Of a stretch of 64,000 bases of DNA, positions 26,788-35,608 are shown in pieces. Position 1 is the stretch's first letter. Each line of letters begins with the position of its first letter. The stretch lies in contig CAYGSU010000008.1 of NCBI GenBank assembly GCA_964352715.1, positions 12,701-76,700 on the forward strand. Direction: 5' to 3'. A program made the position numbers and the translations under genes. Origin of the DNA: JAVKBW01 sp964352715 (GTDB lineage: Bacteria; Pseudomonadota; Alphaproteobacteria; UBA8366; Aestuariispiraceae). Below the pieces are notes generated by a model, which was not told where the DNA came from, made no database searches, and saw nothing but the letters and a program-made list of their open reading frames with translations.

Positions 26788-28196
26788 ATTACAGGCAATG
26801 CGACGTTCTGGTTATCGGTGCCGGGCCTGGCGGTTATGCCTGTGCAATCCGGGCCGGGCAGCTTGGCCTCGATACTGTGATCATCGACAGGGAAGAACTT
26901 GGCGGCACCTGTCTGAATATAGGCTGTATCCCGTCGAAAGCCCTGATCCACGTTGCATCCGAGTTCTACAGAATGCAGTCGTTCAGTAAAGAGAACGATC
27001 TGGGTATTTTGACCGATGCTCCGGCAATCGATTTTAGCAGGTCGATGGCGTGGAAAGACAGGATTGTCTCCGAGCTTCGGGCCGGCGTTTCCACGTTACT
27101 GGCGTCTTCAAAGGTTTCGGTGGTTCATGGTGCTGCGCGGTTTCTCCACGGCAAGGCCGTGATTGTCGAGACAGCGTCTTCCCGTACTCAGATCGATGCA
27201 GCAGCGATCGTCATCGCCACCGGGTCGGCGCCAGTTGAAGTTCCGTCACTGCCATTTGGCGGGCCGGTGATTTCATCGACTGAAGCGCTGTCTCTGAAAC
27301 GGATTCCGAAGTCCCTGGCCGTTGTGGGCGGCGGATATATCGGTCTCGAAATCGGCACGGCCCTGGCAAAACTCGGATGCACTGTAACCTGCATCGAGGC
27401 TGAGGACCGGTTGCTGTCGCAGTTCGATGATGCTCTGGTCAGGCCTGTCGTCGACAATCTGAAAAAATTGGGAGTAGCCTGCTATCTCCAGACCCAGGCC
27501 ACCGGTGTTCGACGGGACAGCGGAGGGAAAGACCGGACTTTTCTTGCTTTCAAAAGGCGAGACGGGTCGGATGGCGAGGTGGAGGCAGAAGCTGTTCTTG
27601 TAACGGTTGGACGCAAGCCGATGACGGCCGGCCTTGGTCTGGAAGAATTGAAACTAAGGATGGCTGGCGAAGCTATCAGTATTGATTCGAAATGCCGAAC
27701 ATCCATGAGTGGCGTGTACGCGATCGGCGATGTGACAGGCGACCCGATGCTGGCGCATCGGGCGATGTTCCAGGGTGTGCTGGCGGCCGAGCATATCGCA
27801 GGCCGGAAGGTTGAATGGGATCACCGGTCAATACCAGCTGTCTGTTATACCGATCCCGAGATTGTAACAACAGGCCTTACGCCGGATGAAGCGAAATCGG
27901 CTGCCCAGAAAATTGATGTGACGACCGTACCAATGCGGTCAAACGGCCGCGCGCTGACCCAGGAGCAGGCTACTGGATTCGTAAGGGTGCTCAGCAGAGC
28001 AGACACCGGTCTGATTGTCGGAATTCAGGCCGTCGGCGCCGATATTGCCGAGCTTTCTGCGGCGTTCTCTCTCGCAATCGAGATGGGGACGACTGTCGAG
28101 GACATTGCCGGCACGATTCACGCGCATCCGACGAAAAGCGAACAGTTTCTTGAAGCGGCCGGTAAAGCCCTCGGCACGGCAATTCACAGCCACTGA
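26784..28196 (+). CDS. lpdV: Dihydrolipoamide dehydrogenase (E3)
   Basis: A 470-residue flavoprotein that reoxidises the lipoyl group of E2 with NAD. FAD motif VLVIGAGPGGYACA, redox disulfide GGTCLNIGCIPSK, NAD motif AVVGGGYIGLEIG, and second FAD motif YAIGDVTGDPMLAH are all present. The dimer-interface His-Glu of the active site is in HAHPTKSEQFLEAA. The start is GTG 26784, overlapping the E2 stop (GTGA) with GGAG upstream; no ATG is available that keeps the conserved N-terminus. It closes the E1-E2-E3 operon. Confidence 0.94.
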   Translation: MNYRQCDVLVIGAGPGGYACAIRAGQLGLDTVIIDREELGGTCLNIGCIPSKALIHVASEFYRMQSFSKENDLGILTDAPAIDFSRSMAWKDRIVSELRAGVSTLLASSKVSVVHGAARFLHGKAVIVETASSRTQIDAAAIVIATGSAPVEVPSLPFGGPVISSTEALSLKRIPKSLAVVGGGYIGLEIGTALAKLGCTVTCIEAEDRLLSQFDDALVRPVVDNLKKLGVACYLQTQATGVRRDSGGKDRTFLAFKRRDGSDGEVEAEAVLVTVGRKPMTAGLGLEELKLRMAGEAISIDSKCRTSMSGVYAIGDVTGDPMLAHRAMFQGVLAAEHIAGRKVEWDHRSIPAVCYTDPEIVTTGLTPDEAKSAAQKIDVTTVPMRSNGRALTQEQATGFVRVLSRADTGLIVGIQAVGADIAELSAAFSLAIEMGTTVEDIAGTIHAHPTKSEQFLEAAGKALGTAIHSH

Positions 28197-28225
28197 GCCC
28201 CATCACGACGAGAACGGACTTCCAA

Positions 28226-29272
28226 ATGTTTGACTCCCCGGACTTCGGTCCGCACGAAAAAACACTGTATGTTCACGATCCGGCGTCAGGTCTGCGATGC
28301 ATTGTTGCGATTCATTCTACAGTGCTCGGGCCTGCCGCAGGGGGGTGCCGCCTGTGGATATATGCTTCTTCCGGCGATGCCCTGACCGATGCGCTGCGGC
28401 TTTCGAAAGGCATGTCTTACAAGAATGCCATGGCAGATCTGCCTTTGGGGGGCGGCAAGGCTGTCATACTCGGGCCGGTAGACCCGGCGCGTCGCGAGGA
28501 TATCTTCAAGGCATTCGGTGAAGTCGTCGAATCTCTGCAAGGCCAGTATGTAACGGCGGAAGATGTTGGTGTCTCTGTCGACGACATGATTACGATTCGC
28601 CAAAGGACCCGTAATGTAAGTGGCATCGGTGGGGATGGGCAAACGGTTGGCGGTGATCCCTCGCCGTATACGGCGCGCGGCGTGCGGCGCGCAATTGAGG
28701 CTGCCGTGTTCCACAGGGATAAGCGATCGGATATCGAGGGGTTGCGCGTTGCCGTACAGGGCGTCGGCAATGTCGGTGCAAATCTGTGTCGTGAACTTGC
28801 TGATCGGGGAGCCATCCTGACGATTGCCGATGTAAATCAAGACCACGCGGCCGGCGTCTGCGACGCCGTTGGCGCCGTTCAGGTTCATCCCGACGCCATT
28901 CTTCTGCAAAATGTTGATGTCGTGGCGCCGTGTGCGCTTGGCAGCACCATCACTGAAGATGTTGCGTCCCGAATAACAGCACGCTACGTGATCGGTGCGG
29001 CGAACAACCAGCTGGCCTCCGACGCTGCCGGCCGTGTCCTGTTCGACCGGAAAATCACCTACGCCCCTGACTATGTTGTCAATGCCGGCGGTATCATCGC
29101 GGTTGCAGCCGAATACCTTCGCAACGGAAGCCAAAACGATGTTGCCGCGAAAATTGATGGAATCTACGAACGTTTGCTTGAGATCCTGAACATTTCCGAT
29201 ACCCGAAAACAGGCGACGCATCTAGTTGCCGACAGCATCGCTGAACAGAAAATAGCCCGGATACAGGGTTAG
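28226..29272 (+). CDS. Leucine/valine dehydrogenase (Glu/Leu/Phe/Val dehydrogenase family)
   Basis: This 348-residue amino acid dehydrogenase removes the amino group of branched-chain amino acids oxidatively to 2-oxo acids with NAD. It has the catalytic pair Lys66 (MSYKNAMAD) and Lys78 (LPLGGGKAV), the substrate-binding QYVTAEDVGVS, and the dinucleotide motif AVQGVGNVGANL. It lies 29 nt after lpdV, so the operon supplies both the deamination and the decarboxylation step of valine or leucine breakdown. Length is usual for leucine dehydrogenases. Leu versus Val preference cannot be decided. Confidence 0.92.
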   Translation: MFDSPDFGPHEKTLYVHDPASGLRCIVAIHSTVLGPAAGGCRLWIYASSGDALTDALRLSKGMSYKNAMADLPLGGGKAVILGPVDPARREDIFKAFGEVVESLQGQYVTAEDVGVSVDDMITIRQRTRNVSGIGGDGQTVGGDPSPYTARGVRRAIEAAVFHRDKRSDIEGLRVAVQGVGNVGANLCRELADRGAILTIADVNQDHAAGVCDAVGAVQVHPDAILLQNVDVVAPCALGSTITEDVASRITARYVIGAANNQLASDAAGRVLFDRKITYAPDYVVNAGGIIAVAAEYLRNGSQNDVAAKIDGIYERLLEILNISDTRKQATHLVADSIAEQKIARIQG

Positions 29273-29369
29273 ACGGCTGCGCATTATTGCGACCTCTTGC
29301 TATGCAACAACATTCAGGTGCCCGTTCTCGCAGCCTCATGCGTATTGATGGATGTGGCTGCGTTATTGC

Positions 29370-30695
29370 TCATTCGTGAGCGGACGCTTTGCGCAGGTCG
29401 ACCCTGTCCTTCCAGTTCATCTGCGCGTATATCACCGGCATGAACCAGGGTTGGCCATTGTAAAAGAAGCGGGTTGGAAAATTATCGCCTTCAAAGGCTG
29501 TCTCTCCTGGTTTGCCGGACAGCCGTTCGCCGATTTTGGTGCCGAGCCATGATCCTGTCGCCAGGCCGGCGCCACAGAAACCCGCTGCGTAAAGTATGCC
29601 GTTCTGCTCTGCCACATGGGCTATTCCGTCAAAAGTGAAGCCAAGCTGTCCCTGCCAGCAATGGCTGACCTTCAAAAAGCCAAGTTCAGGCAGAATGCGG
29701 GCTGCGACGTCGCGAATTCTGGCTGCCTTTTTGCGAAGTCCGCCCTCCAATGATCCTGCGCGTCCTCCGAACAGGATCCGTGTTCGATCCGGCGAGGATC
29801 GAATCCAGGTCAGATTCTGCTTGGTATCGCTGAAGCTGCGCTGGTGCGGAAACAGGCGATCCATAATTGCCGGATCTATGGGCTCTGTCGCAGCCATGTA
29901 GCCTACCACAGGAAGAATACGGTGATGCAGCCACGGAATTTCAAATCCGGAATATCCATTGGTTGCGACAGCGACCCTGTCAGCAGTGATCGTGCCTCGG
30001 CTGGTGGTAACCCGGAACATGCTGTTGTGCCGCTCAATCGCGGTAACGCGTGTGTCGGGTATGAGTTGACCGCCGAGTTCAATGACGCGCCGTGCGAGTT
30101 CCGCGTGCAGTTTGCCCGGGTGGATGGCATAGGCGCGCGTTCCGACGACACCGCCGTAGAACCCTGAGCGTCCGGACTTTTCCTCCATGGCACCGGCTTC
30201 CAGAAGCTCCCAGCCGACATCTATGCCAGCTTTTTTGTACTCTTCCGACGCATCGATCATGTGTTGATAGTGCCGGGGGGTAATTGCCAGCATGAATCGT
30301 TCGACGGGCTTCATGTCGCAATCGATATTTTCCCGTTCTATCAGATCACCAAAATGCGCAAACGAGTGATCGGCTTCGCGCGAGATTGCTGCGGCACGAT
30401 CCTGCCCGAAGCGCTTTTCCAATATGCTTGGCGTTGCCCGAATATAGGGAATAACCATGCCGTTGTTCCGTGTCGTGGCACCGGAACCCAGGCGGCCTGC
30501 ATCGAGCACGACTGGCGCCATGCCGTTCCTGGCAGCTGCCAAGGCGGCCATCAGCCCGGTCACGCCCGATCCGACGATCACCACCGGGCACCTGTCAGGC
30601 AGAGGTGTTTCGGATTCTGCCGACGGCAAGTGCGGCAGTCCTTCCCACCAATACGGGTCTGACGAGAAGGTTTCCGTTACGGCTGAAGGGGTCAT
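29370..30695 (-). CDS. FAD-dependent amine oxidoreductase (DAO family, PuuB-like)
   Basis: A 441-residue DAO-fold flavoprotein: N-terminal SDPYWWEGLPHLP, FAD motif VVIVGSGVTGLMAALAAARNG split here as VVIVGSGVTGL, then DAGRLGSGATTRNNG. This resembles gamma-glutamylputrescine oxidase and related secondary-amine oxidases, and the C-terminal AAGFCGAGLATGSWLG completes the FAD site. ATG 30695 is preferred to the TTG at 30740, which has no ribosome site. It converges on the amino acid dehydrogenase gene and is divergent from a Tat solute-binding protein gene, which may deliver its amine. Confidence 0.87.
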   Translation of the reverse strand: MTPSAVTETFSSDPYWWEGLPHLPSAESETPLPDRCPVVIVGSGVTGLMAALAAARNGMAPVVLDAGRLGSGATTRNNGMVIPYIRATPSILEKRFGQDRAAAISREADHSFAHFGDLIERENIDCDMKPVERFMLAITPRHYQHMIDASEEYKKAGIDVGWELLEAGAMEEKSGRSGFYGGVVGTRAYAIHPGKLHAELARRVIELGGQLIPDTRVTAIERHNSMFRVTTSRGTITADRVAVATNGYSGFEIPWLHHRILPVVGYMAATEPIDPAIMDRLFPHQRSFSDTKQNLTWIRSSPDRTRILFGGRAGSLEGGLRKKAARIRDVAARILPELGFLKVSHCWQGQLGFTFDGIAHVAEQNGILYAAGFCGAGLATGSWLGTKIGERLSGKPGETAFEGDNFPTRFFYNGQPWFMPVIYAQMNWKDRVDLRKASAHE

Positions 30696-31106
30696 GTCTT
30701 TTGAATCTTTTCTTGAGGGTGAGAACCAGTTTAACGCCAAAACGAATGTTGCCGGTATTCATTTGAGCCGAAACAGCAGTAATAGTGACGTTAAGTTCAA
30801 GTAAATGCTGTTGTCGGCCATCCGAAACAACACCGAGACAAACCGTATCTCCACTAAAGTTCATTAATCATGAGGCACGCAGTAGCTTGTTCTCAATCCG
30901 GTACGAATGTCTTGAATATGAAATTGACATCAGTGCCAATTTATTGTCTAGTTTTTTCGTTATGAAAAAGCACCGCAGGCCTTCCACGAAGGGCTGAAGG
31001 TGCGGGTTGCGGGAAGGTTCGGGTGTGATGCCATGTCATCGCACGCGGTCAGTCACATCGCTGCTGGAAATAGGTCCAGCAAACAGGAACTCTGGGAGAA
31101 AAAAGC
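30696..31106. other. Divergent intergenic region with hairpin and TTGACATCA
   Basis: About 410 nt between the amine oxidase and the solute-binding protein genes. It is AT-rich. It holds TTGACATCA (30924-30932) and, closer to the rightward gene, a nested hairpin GCACC/GGTGC (30970-30974, 30999-31003) enclosing CCTTC/GAAGG (30980-30984, 30988-30992), which could be a leader structure. No gene is seen. Confidence 0.5.
30924..30932. promoter_or_regulatory. TTGACATCA motif upstream of Tat solute-binding protein
   Basis: Identical to the complement of the site at 17129-17137 and related to those at 18163 and 34355. Its first six bases also match a sigma-70 -35 box, but no good -10 box is placed 16-18 nt downstream. 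Confidence 0.3.
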
Positions 31107-32714
31107 ATGACGACTCGTATCACTTCGTCAGGCCCTGACATCGTCAAACTCTTGGCGGAAGGGAAACTGACGCGTCGTAAGTTTATCGAACGCGCGACGG
31201 CTATGGGGGCCGCTGCGGCCATTCCATCCATGTTAGCCAGTGCTGATGCAATGGCGGAGACGCCAAAACGCGGAGGGACCTTGAAGCTTGGCGCCAGTGG
31301 CGCTGATACCGGCGATTCACTTGATCCCAGGGCTGAGTCTTGCTGCTCATCGCATTTGCGAAGCCTGCACTATCAGATCCGCAACCAGCTCGTCGAGACA
31401 GACTACCGTTACTCTCCCGCACCTGGCCTTGCCGAAAGCTGGGAAGCGTCGGCGGATGCGTCAGTCTGGACGTTCCATCTGCGCAAGGGTGTTGAATTCC
31501 ACAACGGCAAGACCTTCGATTCGGCAGACGCGGCCTACTCGATCAATTCCCATCGCGGTGACGACGTCTCGGCGCCGGCCTCCGAACTCCTGAAACAGGT
31601 GACGGAACTGAAAGCCCCTGACAAGAACACGCTGGTCTTTGAACTCGAAGGGCCGAATGCGGACTTTCCGAACATCCTGGCGGATTATCACCTGCAGATC
31701 GTTCAGGACGGGGACAAGGGCTGGAATCAAGGGAATGGCACAGGGCCTTTCGTGCTGAAGGATTTCGAGCCAGGGGTCCGGGCGTCGGTCGAACGCAACC
31801 CGAATTACTGGCGTGGCGACTATCCCTATTTCGACGCTGTCGACAATTTTTTCACGAACGACAAGGTCGCCCGGATGAACGGGTTGCGGACCGGTGAATT
31901 TGACCTGATCGATTCACCTGATCTGCCGACATTGAAGTTCCTGGAAGAGGATCCCAATTTTCAGGTCATCACTACAGGTTCGTCCCTGCACTACACCCTG
32001 CCGATGCACTGTGACACGGCGCCCTACGATAACAACGACGTCCGGCTTGCGCTTAAATATGCGATGCCGCGTGAGGAAATCCTGCAAAAGGTCGGTCAGG
32101 GATATGGCTCGGTCGGCAACGACCATCCCATCGCTCCGTTACAGCGCTATGCGGCGACTGATATTCCGCAACGTGAGTATGACCCCGACAAAGCAAAATA
32201 CCATCTCAATAAGGCCGGTGCCGGGTCGGAAGTCTTCGAGCTATTCACGGCTGAGCTAGCCTTCAACGGCGCGGTGGATCTTGCCATCCTGTTCAAGGAA
32301 TCTGCCGCCAAAGCCGGAATCAATGTCGCGGTCAACAAGGCGTCGAGTGACGGATACTGGTCGAATGTCTGGCGCGTCAAACCGTTCTGCTGTTCGTACT
32401 GGACGGGCCGCCCGACAGAAGACTGGATGTTCACAGTTGGGTACAAAGGCGATGCGGCCTGGAATGACGCGCACTGGAAGGATGACCGGTTCGATGAATT
32501 GCTGCTGATGGGGCGCAAGGAACTTAATGACGATACGCGCCGTGAAATTTACACGGAGATGCAGCGTATCGTTCACGATACCGGCGGACAGATCATCCCG
32601 ATGTTCGGCGACTGGGTCATGGCGGCGAGTTCCAAGCTCAAGTTCCAGACGCCGCTGGCTGGAGTGTTCGAGTTCGATGGACACCGGGCTTTCGAGCGGT
32701 GGTGGTTCGCTTAA
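31107..32714 (+). CDS. Tat-exported ABC transporter solute-binding protein, family 5
   Basis: This 535-residue protein begins with an unusually long pre-Tat segment, then LTRRKFIERATAMGAAAAIPS as twin-arginine signal and a cleavage site after ADAMA. The SBP_bac_5 fold follows: GGTLKLGASGADTGDSLDP, PGLAESWEASADASVWTF, VEFHNGKTFDS, and YATDIPQREYDPDKAKYHL-like segments. GGGAGAAAAAAGC precedes the ATG. There are no permease genes beside it, so it is an orphan, like its paralogue at 9290-10882. Substrate is unknown; the adjacent amine oxidase suggests an amine or opine. A terminator follows. Confidence 0.88.
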   Translation: MTTRITSSGPDIVKLLAEGKLTRRKFIERATAMGAAAAIPSMLASADAMAETPKRGGTLKLGASGADTGDSLDPRAESCCSSHLRSLHYQIRNQLVETDYRYSPAPGLAESWEASADASVWTFHLRKGVEFHNGKTFDSADAAYSINSHRGDDVSAPASELLKQVTELKAPDKNTLVFELEGPNADFPNILADYHLQIVQDGDKGWNQGNGTGPFVLKDFEPGVRASVERNPNYWRGDYPYFDAVDNFFTNDKVARMNGLRTGEFDLIDSPDLPTLKFLEEDPNFQVITTGSSLHYTLPMHCDTAPYDNNDVRLALKYAMPREEILQKVGQGYGSVGNDHPIAPLQRYAATDIPQREYDPDKAKYHLNKAGAGSEVFELFTAELAFNGAVDLAILFKESAAKAGINVAVNKASSDGYWSNVWRVKPFCCSYWTGRPTEDWMFTVGYKGDAAWNDAHWKDDRFDELLLMGRKELNDDTRREIYTEMQRIVHDTGGQIIPMFGDWVMAASSKLKFQTPLAGVFEFDGHRAFERWWFA

Positions 32715-32745
32715 GATTTGCCCTGTTGGTCTAGCAGAAACTATA

Positions 32746-32776
32746 GCGACCTGCCGAAAGGGCAGGTCGCTTCTTT
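32746..32776 (+). terminator. Rho-independent terminator after solute-binding protein gene
   Basis: GCGACCTGCC (32746-32755) and GGCAGGTCGC (32761-32770) form a perfect 10-bp stem with loop GAAAG, followed by TTCTTTCT. It separates the solute-binding protein from the acetyltransferase gene. Confidence 0.85.
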
Positions 32777-32877
32777 CTGGGAGGGCCCGAAAGCACGACG
32801 CAAACCGCAGGTTCGTGCCGTTTGGTACAGTGAAGTTACAGGTTGCCCTGTCGCTATCGCAGGAGGGGATCAGTTGA

Positions 32878-33351
32878 ATGTCCAAGTCTGATTTAATCGT
32901 AAGATACGCCGTCGCAGAGGACCAGAAGGACTGGGCCGCGATGTGGCGCAGGTTTTTGCATGATAAACCGAATGAACCGGGTGATCGCACGACCGAAAAG
33001 AAAAACTGGTCACGAATAATGGATTCGGCAAATCCGCTACGATGCCTTATCGGCGTAGATGGCGATGGTAACAAGGTCGGGTTCGTACTTTTCGTCGTCT
33101 TTCCATTCACATGGAGCGTGTTGGACGTTTGTTATCTGGAGGATCTTTATGTTTCTCCAGATGCCCGTCGAAAAGGATATGCCAGTGCATTAATGGAAGC
33201 GCTGGCGGACGTCGGCCGAAAGGAAAACTGGTACAAGATTTTCTGGATGACCGAAGCTGATAATCACGCTGCCCAGCGGCTATACGATACGGTCGCCGAG
33301 CGTATGGATTACCTGCGCTACGATATGAACCTGACTGCGCCGACTAAGTAA
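32878..33351 (+). CDS. GNAT family N-acetyltransferase
   Basis: This 157-residue GCN5-type acetyltransferase has the acetyl-CoA pyrophosphate loop in VSPDARRKGYASALM and the preceding beta4 strand VCYLEDLYV, plus a C-terminal FWMTEADNHAAQRLYD helix region that is common in amine and spermine/spermidine acetyltransferase-like members. Substrate not known. GGAGGGG lies upstream of the start. It stands alone between a terminator and the convergent TetR gene. Confidence 0.9.
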   Translation: MSKSDLIVRYAVAEDQKDWAAMWRRFLHDKPNEPGDRTTEKKNWSRIMDSANPLRCLIGVDGDGNKVGFVLFVVFPFTWSVLDVCYLEDLYVSPDARRKGYASALMEALADVGRKENWYKIFWMTEADNHAAQRLYDTVAERMDYLRYDMNLTAPTK

Positions 33352-33379
33352 CCCAGACTGTTCGATCGCGAGGTTTCAT

Positions 33380-34135
33380 TCACACATCGGCTCTGTGCTT
33401 TAGGCCTTCTGCCAGGCTGGTCAGCGTGGTTGCTTCCGGTGTTTCTCCATAGATCGAGCGGTACCACAGAAATGTGAGCAATTCCGCAGTTTCATCCAGA
33501 TCGTGAACGACGGATGTCAAGTCCGGTTCCTGCCGGACAAAAAGATCGTACAGGAAATGAAACGCCATGCCGGCGAGCGCGAAGGATATCTGGGTAATCT
33601 TTTCTTCGTCGAGATCAGGACGGCCTGTGCGTTTTATGATGCTTGATACAATCCGGCGGTTCCATTCCTGGCGCAGCCGTCTCCAATGTTCCTGAAACTC
33701 CGGCACGTTGTCATCCAGTTGAATAATGCTGCGCAGCAGACCGCTGTTCTGCTCGTAGGCGTGGACGAAGAACCGATTGGAACTGTAAACCGCATCATAT
33801 GAATCCTTGCCGACAGAAGCGCGCAAGGCCTGAGCGTAGAGCTCTTCGGCGAACTCAAGCAGCACTTCTACCGAAATTTCTTTCTTGTCGGTAAAATAGA
33901 CATAGAAGGTCCCAAGACCGAGTTTAGCTTCGTCGCAGATATCGCTGACGCGCATGTCCTGATAGCCGGCGCTTTCCAATAGACGCGCAACCGCTACTTT
34001 CAGCCGATAGCGGGTTTTTTCACCCTTCGATGAAAATTGACGGGTTTGTAACCGCCAGGACAGGTAATCCGGATAAGATCCGAGCGGTCCAAGTTCAATA
34101 GTGGCGGTTTTGCGTTTGATAAGCTGAGCTGTCAT
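33380..34135 (-). CDS. TetR/AcrR family transcriptional regulator
   Basis: This 251-residue protein has the TetR helix-turn-helix (KTRYRLKVAVARLLESAGYQ, then VSDICDEAKLGLGTFYVYF and TDKKEI) and a ligand-binding domain. It aligns along most of its length with the TetR at 17386-18087. ATG 34135 is chosen over the TTG at 34162, since it has a plausible GGGGGA site upstream. It is divergent from the long acyl-CoA operon starting at 34445 and probably controls it through the palindrome at 34355. Confidence 0.88.
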   Translation of the reverse strand: MTAQLIKRKTATIELGPLGSYPDYLSWRLQTRQFSSKGEKTRYRLKVAVARLLESAGYQDMRVSDICDEAKLGLGTFYVYFTDKKEISVEVLLEFAEELYAQALRASVGKDSYDAVYSSNRFFVHAYEQNSGLLRSIIQLDDNVPEFQEHWRRLRQEWNRRIVSSIIKRTGRPDLDEEKITQISFALAGMAFHFLYDLFVRQEPDLTSVVHDLDETAELLTFLWYRSIYGETPEATTLTSLAEGLKHRADV

Positions 34136-34444
34136 TGGATGCCGTATATCCCCCGGTAGCAAATCGTAACGTTGATTCAGGCTGGCAACAAGGTAATTCG
34201 ACCAGCCGTTGTTTCGGTTATTGAAAGTAAATTCATGTTTTGGATCTATCTTCTCATGTCAAATTTCACCCATTACCTAAGCAAATAATGGCGCTCGCGT
34301 GAAAACACATGACGGCAGAAATTAGTGGCTGCGGGGAATTAAAAAAACTTGAACTTGACGTCAATAACAATAATAGTACTTCGGATTGAGCGTACGCTTA
34401 TCGGCAATTTTTGGCGGGCGCAAATTTCAGGCTGGCAGGTATCT
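34136..34444. other. Divergent promoter region of TetR and acyl-CoA operon
   Basis: About 310 AT-rich nt holding the palindrome at 34355-34364 and, near the regulator, CATGTCAAATTT (34255-34266), which resembles the sequence around 17128. No gene seen. Confidence 0.5.
34355..34364. promoter_or_regulatory. Palindrome TTGACGTCAA, candidate TetR operator
   Basis: A perfect 10-bp palindrome 80 bases upstream of the thiolase-fold gene and in the divergent region with a TetR gene. The paralogous module has TTGATGTCAT at the same relative place (18163-18172). Confidence 0.4.
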
Positions 34445-35608
34445 ATGGTCGGACTATCGGAAAAAACTCGAACAGCTTACATAGCAGGCGTTGCCGAAAC
34501 ACCTCTCGGAAAGGTCACCGACCAGACCGAACTATCTATGGTCGCATTGGCGAGCCTGGAAGCACTCGAAGAAGCAGGAATGTCGGTGAAGGATATCGAT
34601 GCTGTCTTCGTGAACTACATGGGCGAAGAAGGGTCGATCCAGGTCGGTGAGTATCTCGGCATTGAAGCACGGTATGGAGATTCCACGGATATCGGTGGGG
34701 GGTCGTTCGAATCGTTCATCCATAAAGCGATGATTGCGATTGAGGCAGGTGAGATCGAGGTGGCGTTGATCGCCTACGCATCGCGCCAGCGCAGCCGCAA
34801 GAACAGGAAGCTGGCCAGTGAAGAAGACAACTACTCCATTATGGGCCAGTTTGAATCGCCGTATTACCCCCTGCTGCCGATCACGCATTATGCCCTGATT
34901 GCGGCGCGGCACATGCATGAATTCGGGACGACGCCGGAGCAGCTGGCGGAAGTTGCTGTCAGCGCCCGGCTTTGGGCCCAGAAGAACCCCAAGGCCTGGA
35001 TACAGGATCCGTTATCGATCGATGATGTGCTGGGCTCACGCATGATTGCCACGCCGTTCCACCGAGATGACATCTGCCTTCGGGTTGATGGAGGTGGCGC
35101 AATCATAGTCACATCGGCGGAACGTGCCCGTGATGCGGCGAAGAAGCCGGTGCGTGTGCTAGGCGCTGCGCATGGCCACACGCAGTGGAATCTGAGCCAG
35201 GCGGACGATTTTTTGCACTCGGCGGGCATTCGCACGGGGAAGGATGCATTCGGTATGGCAGGCATAACGCCATCTGACGTGGATTTCCTGCAGCCATACG
35301 ACAATTTCACAAGTTCTGTGATCTTGCAGATTGAAGAGCTTGGGTTTTGCAAGCGCGGTGAAGGCGGCCCCTTCGTTCAGGAGGGCAATCTGAGACCGGG
35401 CGGAAAGCTGCCTGCTTCGACAATGGGCGGCGGGCTTTCCTATAATCATCCAGGTGCCCTCGGTCTGCTTCTTCTGGTCGAGGCCGTGCGGCAATTGCGT
35501 GGTGAATGCGGGGAAAGACAGGTTCCTGACGCAAAAATCGGCGTCGCCCATGGCATTGGTGGCGTTTGCAATTCTTCAACGTCGACTGTGGTGATGGCCA
35601 ATGACTGA
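34445..35608 (+). CDS. Thiolase-fold acyl-CoA protein (SCP-x/Ltp2-like), nucleophilic Cys absent
   Basis: This 387-residue paralogue of the protein at 18239-19393 has the same features: DIGGGSF (82-88) in place of the thiolase Cys motif, Tyr285 in QPYDNFT, and Tyr333/His335 in GGGLSYNHPGALG. These fit the Ltp2 aldolase branch of the thiolase superfamily, which splits 3-hydroxyacyl-CoA branched at C-2 or C-3 instead of thiolysing 3-oxoacyl-CoA. The frame extends upstream to 34349, but ATG 34445 with GGCAGG nearby matches the paralogue. First gene of a nine-gene operon; overlaps the OB-fold gene by 8 nt. Confidence 0.87.
   Translation: MVGLSEKTRTAYIAGVAETPLGKVTDQTELSMVALASLEALEEAGMSVKDIDAVFVNYMGEEGSIQVGEYLGIEARYGDSTDIGGGSFESFIHKAMIAIEAGEIEVALIAYASRQRSRKNRKLASEEDNYSIMGQFESPYYPLLPITHYALIAARHMHEFGTTPEQLAEVAVSARLWAQKNPKAWIQDPLSIDDVLGSRMIATPFHRDDICLRVDGGGAIIVTSAERARDAAKKPVRVLGAAHGHTQWNLSQADDFLHSAGIRTGKDAFGMAGITPSDVDFLQPYDNFTSSVILQIEELGFCKRGEGGPFVQEGNLRPGGKLPASTMGGGLSYNHPGALGLLLLVEAVRQLRGECGERQVPDAKIGVAHGIGGVCNSSTSTVVMAND

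Noticed and set aside
28286..29221. Leftward 311-codon gene antisense to the Leu/Val dehydrogenase
   Set aside because: Shadow frame of a gene with complete catalytic motifs; no homology features of its own.
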